NCBI GenBank assembly: GCA_963728825.1
Contig: CAVSLA010000005.1
Location: 248,001 to 312,000, forward strand
Length of the DNA: 64,000 bases
Direction: 5' to 3'
Source: CAVREM01 sp963728825
GTDB taxonomy: Bacteria; Acidobacteriota; Vicinamibacteria; Vicinamibacterales; CAVVIG01
The first letter of the stretch is position 1. The number at the start of each line of letters is the position of its first letter. Below, piece by piece: positions 49,901 through 58,194 of the stretch. The notes beneath the pieces were generated by a model, which saw only the letters and a list, made by a program, of their open reading frames with translations, made no database searches and had not been told where the DNA came from. Made by a program: the position numbers and the translations under genes.

Positions 49901-50113
49901 GAGGAAGAGGCCGCCCAGCCCGAGACCGCCGACGAAGATCGCCAGCACCGCGGCCGATGCGGCGGTGGACGCGCCGAAGATCAGCCGGAACTCGCGCATC
50001 CAGGCGGTCTGATAGATGAGCGCCGAGCAGCCGGATCCGAAAAGGAGCAGCGCCACCCGCCATGCCTGAGCTCGCGGCGGAGCAGCCCCGACGGTCGTAT
50101 CGAGAGCAGTCAT
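46913..50113 (-). CDS. multi-span membrane protein fused to a spermidine-synthase-like domain
   Basis: 1066 residues from ATG 50113. The N-terminal 480 residues have about 14 hydrophobic helices (LFGSGCSALIYQTAWMREFRLIFGAS, AAVLAIFVGGLGLGGLFLG and so on), the transporter-like part common in 'fused MFS/spermidine synthase' proteins. A Rossmann methyltransferase-type fold follows, with SAM/dcSAM motif VIGLGTGSSAGWLG, acidic VELE and DAREVL, then YDLIASEPSNP, where true spermidine synthases have a D(S/T)xDP motif. The last 250 residues are helical and TPR-like. Whether it makes polyamines is doubtful; an arginine decarboxylase 5 kb away makes the question relevant. Confidence 0.87.
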   Translation of the reverse strand: MTALDTTVGAAPPRAQAWRVALLLFGSGCSALIYQTAWMREFRLIFGASTAASAAVLAIFVGGLGLGGLFLGPRADRHPRPILYYAQLETIVAVSAALTPFILSAVQFIYFSLGGTLQLGTAAGTLLRLVLSTIVLAVPTFVMGGTLPAAARGVTRGSDARRQDVATLYGLNTLGAVAGCVASTFYMLEIFGTRQTLWLAAGLNILVVVLARQVDRSSSVAEEAGDEEAAPTAAIGAQAPTWFLLVASGTVGFAFFLMELVWYRMLGPLLGGSVFTFGLILAVALVGIGVGGLLYSLIGVNRPASLAGLATSCLLEAAAIALAFALGDRIALLALVLIPLGQAAFSALVAGWTIVAAIVVLPAAIIAGYQFPQLIALFGRGRENVGRQIGLAYAANTLGAIAGSLAGGFLVLPLMTVPGAWRFAALCLVALGIAAAVMSVRTQATRWQPALPALALAGVTILFLTAIGPTAVWRHSGIASGTSGITTITSPQDLRSWIHTQRGYVEWQADGFESSVALSVGSGGYAFIVNGKTDGSARVDAGTQVMLALIGSILHPNPKRSLVIGLGTGSSAGWLGAVPSMEHVDVVELESIVLEVARKSVAVNQDVLNNPKVHVRVGDAREVLLTTSERYDLIASEPSNPFRAGVASLFTQDYYRAANDRLTDDGIFMQWLQAYGVDAAAVRTVYATVASVFPSVETWQTRGGDIVLVAAKRAPVYDVARLAARLREEPYRSALRVAWRASDLHGFLARYLAGDQLTRAIAAAPGVRINTDDRNVVEFGFARSLGREYDIVSQIRLLAQAIGATRPAVDGPIDWAAVEMSRISQMSADGGLLQVNPGSPAGDQARQLALIRYFREDNIPAARAAWAQQSLPPADMNEIAMLADLQASAGDAAALETIDRLRPYHAGEADVLLAELRFVQRDYEASAAALESAFATFRRDAWALPRFAHKAVARAQALGSVNPVLARRMFEALREPFAVKVADHRRRGALALLTTYVDFKGLCAQAIGTLEPNVPWARDFLLLRRDCYAETGDTRLAVATRELNEFLAMTGMPLDSGLSIRSAALR

Positions 50114-50216
50114 TCCGTCGAACGTTATCGGCCGGGACCACATCGGGCTATAGCCGCTGCCCCGTCCTTCGAATATGATCCGCCTTTGGACGTGGCTCTG
50201 AAATAGGCGGGCATGA

Positions 50217-50235
50217 GCGGGGGAGGGGCCCCGCG
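50217..50235 (+). repeat. short GC-rich hairpin upstream of the EF-G paralogue
   Basis: GCGGGGGAGGGGCCCCGCG ends 10 nt before ATG 50246, in the same sense as the related elements before pilS, aroB and rplQ. The 132-bp gap 50114-50245 between the divergent genes shows no clear -35/-10 pair. Confidence 0.5.
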
Positions 50236-50245
50236 AGGGTAAACG

Positions 50246-52342
50246 ATGAAGGTCTACGACGCCGCCAGCATCCGTAACGTCGCGCTTGTCGGACACACCG
50301 GTTCGGGAAAGACCCAGCTCGCCGCAGCCATTCTGTCGACCGCGGGCATGGTGAACCGGTTCGGCAAAGTGGACGAAGGAACGACCGTCACCGATTTCGA
50401 CGAAGAAGAGATCGCCCGGAAACACACCTTGTCGGCCAGCCTCGCCTACGCCGAGTGGAACAAGCACAAGGTCAACCTGATTGACACGCCGGGCATCGGC
50501 AACTTCTTGAGCGACGCGCGCGCGGCCCTGACGGTCGCCGATGCCGCGCTGGTGGTGGTGGACGCGGTTGCCGGCGTGATGGTGCAGACCGAAAAGGTCT
50601 GGGCGGCGGCCGACGAGCTGCAGCTTCCCCGGCTCGTCGTCCTGAATCGGTTCGATCGCGATCGCGCCAGCCTCGATCGCGCGCTGCAGTCGCTGCGCGA
50701 GGCATGCGGCCGTACCGTCATTCCGATTCAACTGCCGATTGGCGAGGAGAAGTCGTTCCGCGGCGTGGTCGATCTCGTCACCAGGAAGGCGTACACCTAC
50801 CAGACGGACGAGAGCGGCAAGTTCACCGAGGGCGCGGTATCCGGCGAGATGGCGCCCGCGGTCGAGGCGGCGCGCGAGGCCCTCGTCGAGATGGTGGCCG
50901 AAGCTGACGAAAAATTGATGGAAAAGTTTTTCGAGGCCGGCACGCTCACGGACGAGGAACTGGTCGCCGGTTTGCGCGGCGCCATCGCCACCGGCCGGGT
51001 GTTCCCGCTGCTGTGTGTCTCGAGCCTGCTAAACATCGGCGTCCAGCCGCTGCTCGACGCCATCGTGGCCTACGTGCCATCACCGGTCGAGCGGCCCTTC
51101 AAGGGACTCGACAAGAGCGGCGCCGAAGTGCTCCGCAAGGCCGACGACAAGTCGCCGGTCGCGGCGTTCGTGTGGAAGACCGTTGCCGACCCGTTCGCCG
51201 GCCGCATCACGATGTTCCGCGTGGTGTCGGGCACGCTCAAGTCGGACTCGACGGTCCACAACAAGACCAAAGACGTGCCGGAGCGGCTCGGTCACCTCCA
51301 GTTGCAGCAGGGCAAAACACCGTCGACGGTCCCGGACATTAAGGCCGGTGACCTCGGGGCCGTCGCCAAGTTGAAGGACACCCAAACCAACGACACCATC
51401 GGCGACAAGGCGGACCCGACCACCTTCCCGCCGCTCAAATTCCCTGAGCCGGTGCTGTCGTACGCCATCGAGCCGAAAACCCGCGGCGACGAGGACAAGA
51501 TCAGCACGTCGATGCACCGGCTGGAAGAGGAAGACCCGTCGATCAAGTACAGCCGCGATCCGCAGACCAAGGAGCTACTGCTGTCCGGACAGGGTCAGCT
51601 GCATATCGAGGTCACGGTCGCGAAGCTGAAGCGTCGCTTCGGCGTCGACGTCAACCTCAAGCCGCCGCGGATTCCGTACCGCGAGACGATCAAGGCCTCG
51701 ACCGAAGCGCACGGCCGACACAAGAAGCAGACCGGCGGCCACGGGCAGTTCGGCGACTGCAAGATCAAGGTGGAGCCGCTGGCGCGCGGCGCCGATTTCG
51801 AGTTCGTCGACGATATCTTCGGCGGCTCGATTCCGCGGCAGTTCGTACCGGCGGTCGAAAAGGGGATCCAGGACGCGAGGACCCGGGGATATCTGGCCGG
51901 CTACCCGATGGTCGACTTCCGCGTGACCGTGTTCGACGGCTCGTACCACGACGTCGACTCGAACGAGCTCTCGTTCAAGCTCGCCGGCTCGCTCGCCTTC
52001 AAAGACGCGATGACCCGCGCGCGGCCGACGATTCTCGAGCCGATCATGAACGTCGAGGTCTACGCGCCGTCGGACTACGCCGGCGACCTGATGGGTGACC
52101 TCAACGGCCGGCGGGGCCGCATCGGCGGCATGGACACGCGCGGCGGCACGACCGTCATCAAGGCGCAGGTGCCGATGTCGGAGATGCTCACCTACGAGCA
52201 GCATCTCACCTCCGCCACCGGCGGCCGCGGCTCGTACCACATGGAGTACTCGCACTACGACGAAGTGCCGACGCCGCTCCAGGCGAAGATCATCGCCGCG
52301 GCCAAGGCCGAACGCGCTGGCGTGGAAGTCGAAGAGGTCTGA
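50246..52342 (+). CDS. elongation factor G paralogue (EF-G-like GTPase)
   Basis: 698-residue translational GTPase with all five EF-G domains. G1 GHTGSGKT (16-23), G2 region EGTTVTDFDEEE, G3 LIDTPGIGNF (78-87), G4 NRFDRDRA in place of NKMD. Later domains show RETIKASTEAHGRHKKQTGGHGQFGDCKI (domain IV) and the C-terminal RGSYHMEYSHYDEVP. In canonical EF-G the G3 motif is DTPGHVDF; the catalytic switch-II His is Ile84 here. It stands alone, away from the ribosomal-protein operon, so it is probably the second EF-G type (recycling, or a non-canonical role) rather than the housekeeping fusA. Confidence 0.9.
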   Translation: MKVYDAASIRNVALVGHTGSGKTQLAAAILSTAGMVNRFGKVDEGTTVTDFDEEEIARKHTLSASLAYAEWNKHKVNLIDTPGIGNFLSDARAALTVADAALVVVDAVAGVMVQTEKVWAAADELQLPRLVVLNRFDRDRASLDRALQSLREACGRTVIPIQLPIGEEKSFRGVVDLVTRKAYTYQTDESGKFTEGAVSGEMAPAVEAAREALVEMVAEADEKLMEKFFEAGTLTDEELVAGLRGAIATGRVFPLLCVSSLLNIGVQPLLDAIVAYVPSPVERPFKGLDKSGAEVLRKADDKSPVAAFVWKTVADPFAGRITMFRVVSGTLKSDSTVHNKTKDVPERLGHLQLQQGKTPSTVPDIKAGDLGAVAKLKDTQTNDTIGDKADPTTFPPLKFPEPVLSYAIEPKTRGDEDKISTSMHRLEEEDPSIKYSRDPQTKELLLSGQGQLHIEVTVAKLKRRFGVDVNLKPPRIPYRETIKASTEAHGRHKKQTGGHGQFGDCKIKVEPLARGADFEFVDDIFGGSIPRQFVPAVEKGIQDARTRGYLAGYPMVDFRVTVFDGSYHDVDSNELSFKLAGSLAFKDAMTRARPTILEPIMNVEVYAPSDYAGDLMGDLNGRRGRIGGMDTRGGTTVIKAQVPMSEMLTYEQHLTSATGGRGSYHMEYSHYDEVPTPLQAKIIAAAKAERAGVEVEEV

Positions 52343-52349
52343 CCAGTCG

Positions 52350-54779
52350 TCAGGACTCTCGCAACGCCGCGAGCGGATCCAGACGGCTCGCCCGCACGGC
52401 CGGCACCAGTGCGGCCGCCAGGGCAACGGTCGCCAGCACCAGCGCCACGCCGCCGAACGTCAGCGGATCGGTCGGACTGACTCCGTACAGAAAGGCCTGA
52501 AGAAATCGGGTCGCAAGGGCTGCCGCCCCGCAGCCAATCGCGATGCCGACGACGGTCCACGTCACCGCCTGACGAATCACCAGCATCACGACTGAGGCCG
52601 GTGTCGCACCGATCGCGACGCGAAGACCGATTTCACGCGTGCGAGCGCGCACCAGGAACGACAGCACGCCGTACACGCCAAGCGCGGCCAGCGCGAGAAC
52701 CACCAATCCCAGGGCGCCCAGCAGGCCGCCGGCAATCTGCGTCGGCAACAGCGACACCGACATGGCCTCGGATAATGTCTGGACGTTGAAGAGCGCCAGT
52801 GCGGGATCCAGCGCCTGAACCTCACGCGCAACCAGCGAGGTCACTGACGCTCGCGGGCCGGCCGATCGGATGAGCACGGTCACCAGGGGCGTGTACGCCT
52901 GCCCGAACGGGCGGTAGATGAAGGGCTTCGGCGCTTCCCCGACGGTCGCGTACTTGCTGTCCCGAACGACGCCGATGACCTCGATGGCCTCCTCACTCGC
53001 GCGCGCCCGCAGCGGCCGCAGCCGCTGACCTAGTGCGGCTTGTCCCGGCCAGAAGGTCCGGGCCAACGTTTCGTTCACGATCGCCACCCGCGGCGCCGCC
53101 GCGTCGTCCACATCGGTAAAATCGCGGCCAGCGATCATCGCAATGCCGAGCGTCCGGAAATGTCCCGGCGTTACGGCGTTGGTATGAATCGGCGGCGTCG
53201 GAGGGGTCAGACCTGGTGCGGGTGGCTCATCACGATCGCGCAGCAGATAGGTCGTCGAGTTCGAGAGTGTGACCGGCACGATGTCGACGAAGTTGACGGC
53301 GGCGACGCCGGGGGCTGCTTCCAACCTGCTGGTCAGGGACCTGATGAACTCGCGGCCGCGCTCCTCCGGATAGCCGCGCGTCTCGAGGTCGAAGGTCGCC
53401 GTCACGATGCCGGACGCCTCGAAACCGGGATCCGCGGACTGCAGCTGACGGAAGCTGCGGACGAAGAGTCCGGCTGCGACCAACAGCAACACCGACAGCG
53501 ACACCTGGACGACGAGAAATGCTGACCGCAGGCGGGTCGACCCGCTGCTGCGCGTATCTTTGAGGGCGCGACCGAGATCGATCTGCGAGGCCGTCAACGC
53601 CGGCAGCAGGCCGAAAGCGAGAGTCGCGCCAAGCGTCACCACCGTCGTGAACGCCAGCACGCGCCCGTCGATCGACAGGTCCACCACGATCGGAACTGGC
53701 GTCGGTAGACGAATCGCCGACAGCAGGCGTGTAGACCAGAACGCCAACAGTGCGCCGGCGCTCGCCCCGGCCAGCGCGAGCAGCAGGTTCTCCGTCAGCG
53801 GCTGACGCGCCAATCGCCCGCGTCCGGCGCCAAGCGATCGCCGAATCGCCAGCTCGACCCGCCTCCCGGCGGCGCGCGCGAGCACGAGATTCGCCAGGTT
53901 GACGCAGATGATGAGCAGAACCACCCCGACGAGCGTCATGAGGACGCCGACGAACGCGGTCATTGGCGACGAGAACTCGGGAACCAGCACCCGGCTCCCG
54001 TAGACAGTGACTGCCTGCCGGTCGCCTGGCTCCCCGCGCGCCCTTTGCAGCTGGCGGCCGATGGTGTCGAGGTCGGCCTGGGCGCGCGCACGATCGACTC
54101 CTGGCTTGAGGCGTCCGATGAGATGGAGGCTGATTGTGTCGAGCCGTGCTGCCGGATCCGCCACCGGCCGCAGCACGGCATCCGCTGCCAGCGGTACCCA
54201 GAACTCGCCGACCAGCGGATGAATCACGCCCGTGAAATTCCGCTCGGCAACGCCGACAATCGTGAACGGCTGGCCGTTGAGGGCGAGCGTTCGGCCCATG
54301 ACATCCGGTGCCGAGGCGAAGCGTCGCGCCCAGAACGCGTGCGACAACACCACGACGGCAGGGGCGCCGGCGAGATCGTCGGCAGGCCCAAGCAGACGGC
54401 CGCGCGCCGCCGCGACACCCAGGATCGGAAAGTAGTCGCCGCTGACGATCGTGCCGAAGGCGTGTTCGGTCTCGGTGTCGATTCGGAGTGCAAGCGATTG
54501 CAGCTGCGAGGCGGCCAGCCCGACCAGTGTCGAGTTCCGGTCCCGATATTCGACGAACCAGCGATACGGCGTGTTCGAATAGCGGTTGGAATAGACGCGA
54601 ACGATATTCTCGGGATCTGGCGCGGCGAGCGGGCGGAGGAAAAACGCGTTGGCGAGGCTGAACACCACGGAATTGGCGCCAATGCCGATGGCCAGAACGG
54701 TGACCGCGATCGCCGTGAAGCCAGGTGTTCGGATGAGCGTTCGGAGACCGTAGCGGACGTCCTGCAGAAAACCCGACAT
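52350..54779 (-). CDS. ADOP-type duplicated MacB/FtsX permease
   Basis: 809 residues: two tandem copies of the periplasmic-core plus FtsX-permease unit in one chain, about eight spans. The N-terminus MSGFLQDVRYGLRTLIRTPGFTAIAVTVLAIGIGANSVVFSLANAFFLRPL is the hallmark of the acidobacterial duplicated orphan permease family, with repeat features RRVELAIRRSLGAGRGRLARQPLTENLLLALAG and RTREIGLRVAIGATPASVVMLVIRQ, ending RASRLDPLAALRES. No ATPase or adaptor is adjacent, hence 'orphan'. It converges with the EF-G paralogue, the stops 8 bp apart. Useful as a lineage marker. Confidence 0.94.
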   Translation of the reverse strand: MSGFLQDVRYGLRTLIRTPGFTAIAVTVLAIGIGANSVVFSLANAFFLRPLAAPDPENIVRVYSNRYSNTPYRWFVEYRDRNSTLVGLAASQLQSLALRIDTETEHAFGTIVSGDYFPILGVAAARGRLLGPADDLAGAPAVVVLSHAFWARRFASAPDVMGRTLALNGQPFTIVGVAERNFTGVIHPLVGEFWVPLAADAVLRPVADPAARLDTISLHLIGRLKPGVDRARAQADLDTIGRQLQRARGEPGDRQAVTVYGSRVLVPEFSSPMTAFVGVLMTLVGVVLLIICVNLANLVLARAAGRRVELAIRRSLGAGRGRLARQPLTENLLLALAGASAGALLAFWSTRLLSAIRLPTPVPIVVDLSIDGRVLAFTTVVTLGATLAFGLLPALTASQIDLGRALKDTRSSGSTRLRSAFLVVQVSLSVLLLVAAGLFVRSFRQLQSADPGFEASGIVTATFDLETRGYPEERGREFIRSLTSRLEAAPGVAAVNFVDIVPVTLSNSTTYLLRDRDEPPAPGLTPPTPPIHTNAVTPGHFRTLGIAMIAGRDFTDVDDAAAPRVAIVNETLARTFWPGQAALGQRLRPLRARASEEAIEVIGVVRDSKYATVGEAPKPFIYRPFGQAYTPLVTVLIRSAGPRASVTSLVAREVQALDPALALFNVQTLSEAMSVSLLPTQIAGGLLGALGLVVLALAALGVYGVLSFLVRARTREIGLRVAIGATPASVVMLVIRQAVTWTVVGIAIGCGAAALATRFLQAFLYGVSPTDPLTFGGVALVLATVALAAALVPAVRASRLDPLAALRES

Positions 54780-54839
54780 ACCTGATCAACGTGCGGAACG
54801 TCGCAGAGGTTAACCCCGCTGACCTGGCGCGCCGCTGAC

Positions 54840-55637
54840 CTACTTTCTGCCGGCGGCGCGCAACGCGGTGAGCTGGCGCGCGGCGGCATCGATCTGCAGC
54901 TCGAGAATGCGCCGCCCGTACTCGACGGTCGATCGCGCCGGGTTGCCGACCACCCCGCTGCCATCGCCGGATTTGCCGAGGGCGGCTCTGTTCATGCGCA
55001 GCATCGACGGGTTGAGCACCATCAGGCTTGCCGTGTCGTGAATGCTCGCGTGCGATCCGACGACCTCGTCGGACTCACCCTGCGCTTTCAGCCAGTCATC
55101 GCCTGGACCGGGGTAGTAGTCGGAGAGGTGATGGACCCTCACGGCGCTGGTGGCCCACTCCTTGTTCAGCGCGTCGGCGACCAGCCTCTGACCAGCCTGG
55201 TTGCCGCCGCTGTCGCCGAGGAAGGCGATGTCCAGAAAGCCATGCTGCCGGAAGCTTCTCGCCGCAAACTCCAGCACCTTGACGAACACATCCTGCGGGG
55301 TAGTGATCGTGCCCGCAAAGCGCATGTGCCCGGTCGGTGGACTGATTTCACCTTCGGGGACGTACGCCATCACCGGTGCGACCACGGTCCGCCCCAGTCG
55401 CCTGGCGATTTCGCCTGCCTTGTACTTGACGAGGTAGTTGTGCTTGCCGAGGACCATGTGCGGGCCGTTCTGCTCGGTTCCTCCGGTCGGAATGATCACC
55501 GTCGTCGTGCCCGCGGCGATCGCGTCGCGCAGCTCGGTCCAGGTGAGCTCTTCGAGGAATACCGTGTCGGGGTTCTGAGCGGTGGGACGCGTGCTGGACA
55601 GGAACACACAAGCGACTGCGGCAATCAGGCGTCGCAT
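54840..55637 (-). CDS. secreted creatininase-family protein
   Basis: 265 residues from ATG 55637, with a signal peptide (MRRLIAAVACVFLSSTRPTAQ). The creatininase fold is recognisable: FLEELTWTELRDAIAAGTTTVIIPTGGTEQNGPHMVLGKHNYL, with metal ligands in GGTEQNGPH; then YVPEGEISPPTGHMRFAGTITTP, AFLGDSGGNQ and GSHASIHDTASLM. The family hydrolyses cyclic or linear amides (creatinine, mycofactocin precursor, formamidopyrimidines). In GKHN, His replaces the usual Asp of LGTD, which may affect a metal site. Export is unusual for the family but common in this lineage's annotations. Substrate unknown. Confidence 0.85.
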   Translation of the reverse strand: MRRLIAAVACVFLSSTRPTAQNPDTVFLEELTWTELRDAIAAGTTTVIIPTGGTEQNGPHMVLGKHNYLVKYKAGEIARRLGRTVVAPVMAYVPEGEISPPTGHMRFAGTITTPQDVFVKVLEFAARSFRQHGFLDIAFLGDSGGNQAGQRLVADALNKEWATSAVRVHHLSDYYPGPGDDWLKAQGESDEVVGSHASIHDTASLMVLNPSMLRMNRAALGKSGDGSGVVGNPARSTVEYGRRILELQIDAAARQLTALRAAGRK

Positions 55638-55704
55638 AGGCTGTCTCCGGAGGCGATTATAGTGACTTCGAACGCGGACCGGCGTTCGGCTGACGAGGTG
55701 ACGC

Positions 55705-56211
55705 GTGCACGACGTGATGACTTCAGTGATCAAACAAGTGGACGAGACTCATGCGGGGGATCCCTGGTACGGGACGTCGCGGACCGCGCTTCTTGCCGGC
55801 CTGAGCGCGCTCGATGCAGCGGCACACCCGATCGCGAACGGCCACTCGATCTGGGAGCTGGTGCTGCACATGACGGCCTGGACCCGCGAAGCGACGCGGC
55901 GGCTGAACGGCACCAAGCCAGGAGTGCCGGCTGAAGGAGACTGGCCGGCGGTCGCGGCGGTGACCGACGAGGCGTGGCAGCAGGCTCAGGATGCGCTGGC
56001 CCGGGCGCACGCGGAGCTGGTCGCCGCGGCGCGTGCGCTTCCCGCGCCGCAATGGCAGCAGCCGGAGCGCGAACTGCGCGACGCCGCGCTCGGCACCGGC
56101 GTCGACCGAACTGGACTGATCGTCGGCCTCGCGCAGCACGATGCGTATCACATCGGGCAGCTCGCGGTCGTGCGCCAGGCGCTCGGCAAGTCACGCACGA
56201 TCACCGGCTGA
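55705..56211 (+). CDS. DinB-superfamily protein
   Basis: 168 residues from GTG 55705. Four-helix bundle of the DinB/YfiT-like metal-binding superfamily, with the three-His site H55 (LVLHMTAWTREATRRL), H145 and H149 (GLAQHDAYHIGQLAVVRQALG) at canonical positions. Members include thiol transferases and many uncharacterised proteins. Divergent from the creatininase-family gene with 67 bp between starts. No substrate evidence. Confidence 0.9.
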   Translation: MHDVMTSVIKQVDETHAGDPWYGTSRTALLAGLSALDAAAHPIANGHSIWELVLHMTAWTREATRRLNGTKPGVPAEGDWPAVAAVTDEAWQQAQDALARAHAELVAAARALPAPQWQQPERELRDAALGTGVDRTGLIVGLAQHDAYHIGQLAVVRQALGKSRTITG

Positions 56212-56232
56212 TCCGGAATGTCCTGCCCGGCC

Positions 56233-57036
56233 TCAATGGGTCAGCGCGTAGAGCAGCGCATTGATCCCGAAGGCATAGCCATCGACCGAGAAGTTGATGA
56301 AATATTCGTGGCTGAGACCCTCGCGCTCCCACGAATCCCCGAAATCGGTGTTGTGCGTGACGAGCACCATGATTCGATCGCGTTCATCGGTAATGACGCG
56401 GAAGTGTGCGGGGCGGCTGTCCGCGAAACGCTCCGAGGTATCACGGTAGGCAAGCCAGTGATTGATCGACGGGATCTGCGCTTTTTTGGTTACCTCGAAG
56501 AACTGGTGGAAGATGGCGTGATTCAGTTCCAGCTCCTTGAACGGATATTCGCCGGTCGGTAACGCCTTGCGAATCTGGCTCTCCCAGACGTTCCAGGCAT
56601 AGGTTCCCCAGAAGTCATCGACCCACAGAAAGCCGCCCTTCTGCAGGTACTCTCGCAACAACCTGGCTTCGGTGTCGTCGATGAAGAAATTGCCGACCTC
56701 GAACATCATGATGAACGGACAGCGGAAGAGCATCGGGTCGGTGATTGGCACGATCAGATGATTCGGCTCGCCGGTCCGCGGGTTCTTGCTGATCGGCGTT
56801 TTGGTGAGCTCGCCGAGCCGCGTGGAGAGGTTCAGATCGGCGTCGGGATAGTCGGTCGACCAGCCGCCGCCGTCGCCGCCCTGAATGCCGCGGTAGGCGG
56901 CCCGGCAATATTGAAACGCGCCGTCGAATGATTCCGGGGTGGCGATCGGCAGCTGCGCGCTGCGAAACTGCGCGGACGCGGCCGAAGCGGCCAGCGCCGC
57001 CGCCACCACCACCGCCGCCAGCCTGCGGGCCTGCAC
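56233..57036 (-). CDS. DUF4159 secreted protein
   Basis: 267 residues from GTG 57036, which gives a clean signal peptide (VQARRLAAVVVAAALAASAASAQ). ATG 57069 is an alternative but would leave only 7 bp to the divergent gene. DUF4159 landmarks: AYRGIQGGDGGGWSTDYPDADLNLSTRLGELT, RCPFIMMFEVGNFFIDDTEARLLREYLQKGGFLWVDDFWG, and the C-terminal GYAFGINALLYALTH. The domain resembles a class I glutamine-amidotransferase/ThuA-like fold, often found in bacterial loci with MoxR and vWA proteins; none is nearby here. Function unknown. Confidence 0.85.
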   Translation of the reverse strand: MQARRLAAVVVAAALAASAASAQFRSAQLPIATPESFDGAFQYCRAAYRGIQGGDGGGWSTDYPDADLNLSTRLGELTKTPISKNPRTGEPNHLIVPITDPMLFRCPFIMMFEVGNFFIDDTEARLLREYLQKGGFLWVDDFWGTYAWNVWESQIRKALPTGEYPFKELELNHAIFHQFFEVTKKAQIPSINHWLAYRDTSERFADSRPAHFRVITDERDRIMVLVTHNTDFGDSWEREGLSHEYFINFSVDGYAFGINALLYALTH

Positions 57037-57076
57037 GGCGCCTAGTCTACGGCAGCCCGGGATTAACATCACGCCA

Positions 57077-57598
57077 ATGGGCGCTGCCAATCCCTCGCCA
57101 ATTGTCAGTTTCCATCGAGGTAGCGGCCGCGACGCGCGCGGTCGCACGCTGGATGAGATCCTCGCCTGGGACGACGAGCGTCTCGAGGCCGTGCACGACT
57201 ACATCCAGTGGCTGTTCCCTCTGATGGAGCCCAGTCGATTCAATCCGTACGCGCCGCTGCTCACGCCGGCCGACCGCGCCGCCTTTCACGAGGATGCCGG
57301 CCTGGCGGCGAACCTGCGGCGCGCGTTCGAACGGATGCTGACCTTTTACGGGTTCGTGCTCGACCGATCGGAGGTGGGCGTGCGCGTCAGCCGATCCGCA
57401 GCCTGGACAGAACGCTCAGCGGAGTGGCTGCATCCCGGCAATCACAACCTCCTCCGGCTCACGCGGATTCTGAAGAGCCTGATGCTGCTCGGCCAGCCTG
57501 AACTGGCGCATGCTCTGCACGTCGCCTTGCACAGCGCGGCGAAGGGACGGATAGCCGGTGAGACGCTGGTGTTCTGGGAGAACGCCGTACAAGAATAA
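57077..57598 (+). CDS. opioid growth factor receptor (OGFr) conserved-region protein
   Basis: 173 residues from ATG 57077. It contains the OGFr_N region best known from a vertebrate nuclear receptor for Met-enkephalin: IVSFHRGSGRDARGRTLDEILAWDDERLEAVHDYIQWLFPLMEPSRFN, then RRAFERMLTFYGFVLD and NHNLLRLTRILKSLMLLGQPELA. These match the eukaryotic motif order (YIQWLFPL-EP, LMLxFYG, HNNLRITRILKSL). No signal peptide or membrane span. The domain is scattered in bacteria with unknown function. Divergent from the DUF4159 gene with about 40 bp between starts. Confidence 0.85.
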   Translation: MGAANPSPIVSFHRGSGRDARGRTLDEILAWDDERLEAVHDYIQWLFPLMEPSRFNPYAPLLTPADRAAFHEDAGLAANLRRAFERMLTFYGFVLDRSEVGVRVSRSAAWTERSAEWLHPGNHNLLRLTRILKSLMLLGQPELAHALHVALHSAAKGRIAGETLVFWENAVQE

Positions 57599-57603
57599 GG
57601 CCG

Positions 57604-58086
57604 TTACCCGCAGGTCTTTCCAGAATCGCGCCAGCCGACGCTGAACTTCCCGGCGCGCTCGGGAATCGGCGGCCAGGTGGCCTTGAACTCACCTTTGTAG
57701 GTGCCGTCGGCGCCGCGTGGTTCGAGTGTCACAACGCCTTTTTCGGCCGGGACGCATTCACCGACAACCGGGCACGAGACGATGCGGCCCGGACCCGCCG
57801 GATCTTTCGACAGCGGGACGTCCTTTTTGCCCGCGATGGCGTCGGGGCTTCCCGGGAGAATCACCGCCAACGACGGCCGCGGCGCGGACGCCGGCAGCGC
57901 GGGCGGCACGACGCCCTGCATCAGCACCAGCCTGACCGCCGGTGCATTGGTGGCCGTGCACTCGACAAAGGCGTACCCGCCATACTGCGCTGCCCCGCCG
58001 CCGCCGAACTGCGGCCCGCCCTGCTGGGCGATGCCCGCCGGGCCGGCCAACAACACGAACGCGAAGATGAAGACTGCAACCCGCAT
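57604..58086 (-). CDS. small secreted protein of unknown family
   Basis: 160 residues from ATG 58086. A signal peptide (MRVAVFIFAFVLLAGPAGIAQ) precedes a Gly/Gln-rich stretch (QQGGPQFGGGGAAQYGGYA) and a compact domain with four cysteines (ECTATN, SCPVVGEC, terminal GKTCG) that could form two disulfides. It contains VVTLEPRGADGTYKGEFKATWPPIPERAGKFSVGWRDSG. I recognise no family. It lies between the OGFr gene (convergent, 5 bp) and rplQ, separated from the latter by a repeat-rich gap. Confidence 0.7.
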   Translation of the reverse strand: MRVAVFIFAFVLLAGPAGIAQQGGPQFGGGGAAQYGGYAFVECTATNAPAVRLVLMQGVVPPALPASAPRPSLAVILPGSPDAIAGKKDVPLSKDPAGPGRIVSCPVVGECVPAEKGVVTLEPRGADGTYKGEFKATWPPIPERAGKFSVGWRDSGKTCG

Positions 58087-58102
58087 CACAGTTGTCCTCT
58101 GG

Positions 58103-58194
58103 AACTTACAATGTGAAATTTACAATGCAAAATTCCGGAAACTTTGGGCCATTCTATCCGTAATTTCCAATTGTAAATTCCCAATTGTAAATCG
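58103..58194. repeat. AT-rich inverted repeats downstream of rplQ
   Basis: Two units of about 14 bp (CCAATTGTAAATTC type) at 58167-58194 and two complementary-type units (GAAATTTACAATGC type) at about 58103-58128 form inverted arms around 58129-58166. The stretch is strikingly AT-rich against its surroundings and abuts the rplQ stop, so it may act as the operon's 3' structure. Confidence 0.65.

Noticed and set aside
50114..50731. N-terminal extension of the spermidine-synthase fusion up to 50731
   Set aside because: The extension is antisense to the start of the EF-G paralogue and has no hydrophobic or domain signal; ATG 50113 fits the family start.
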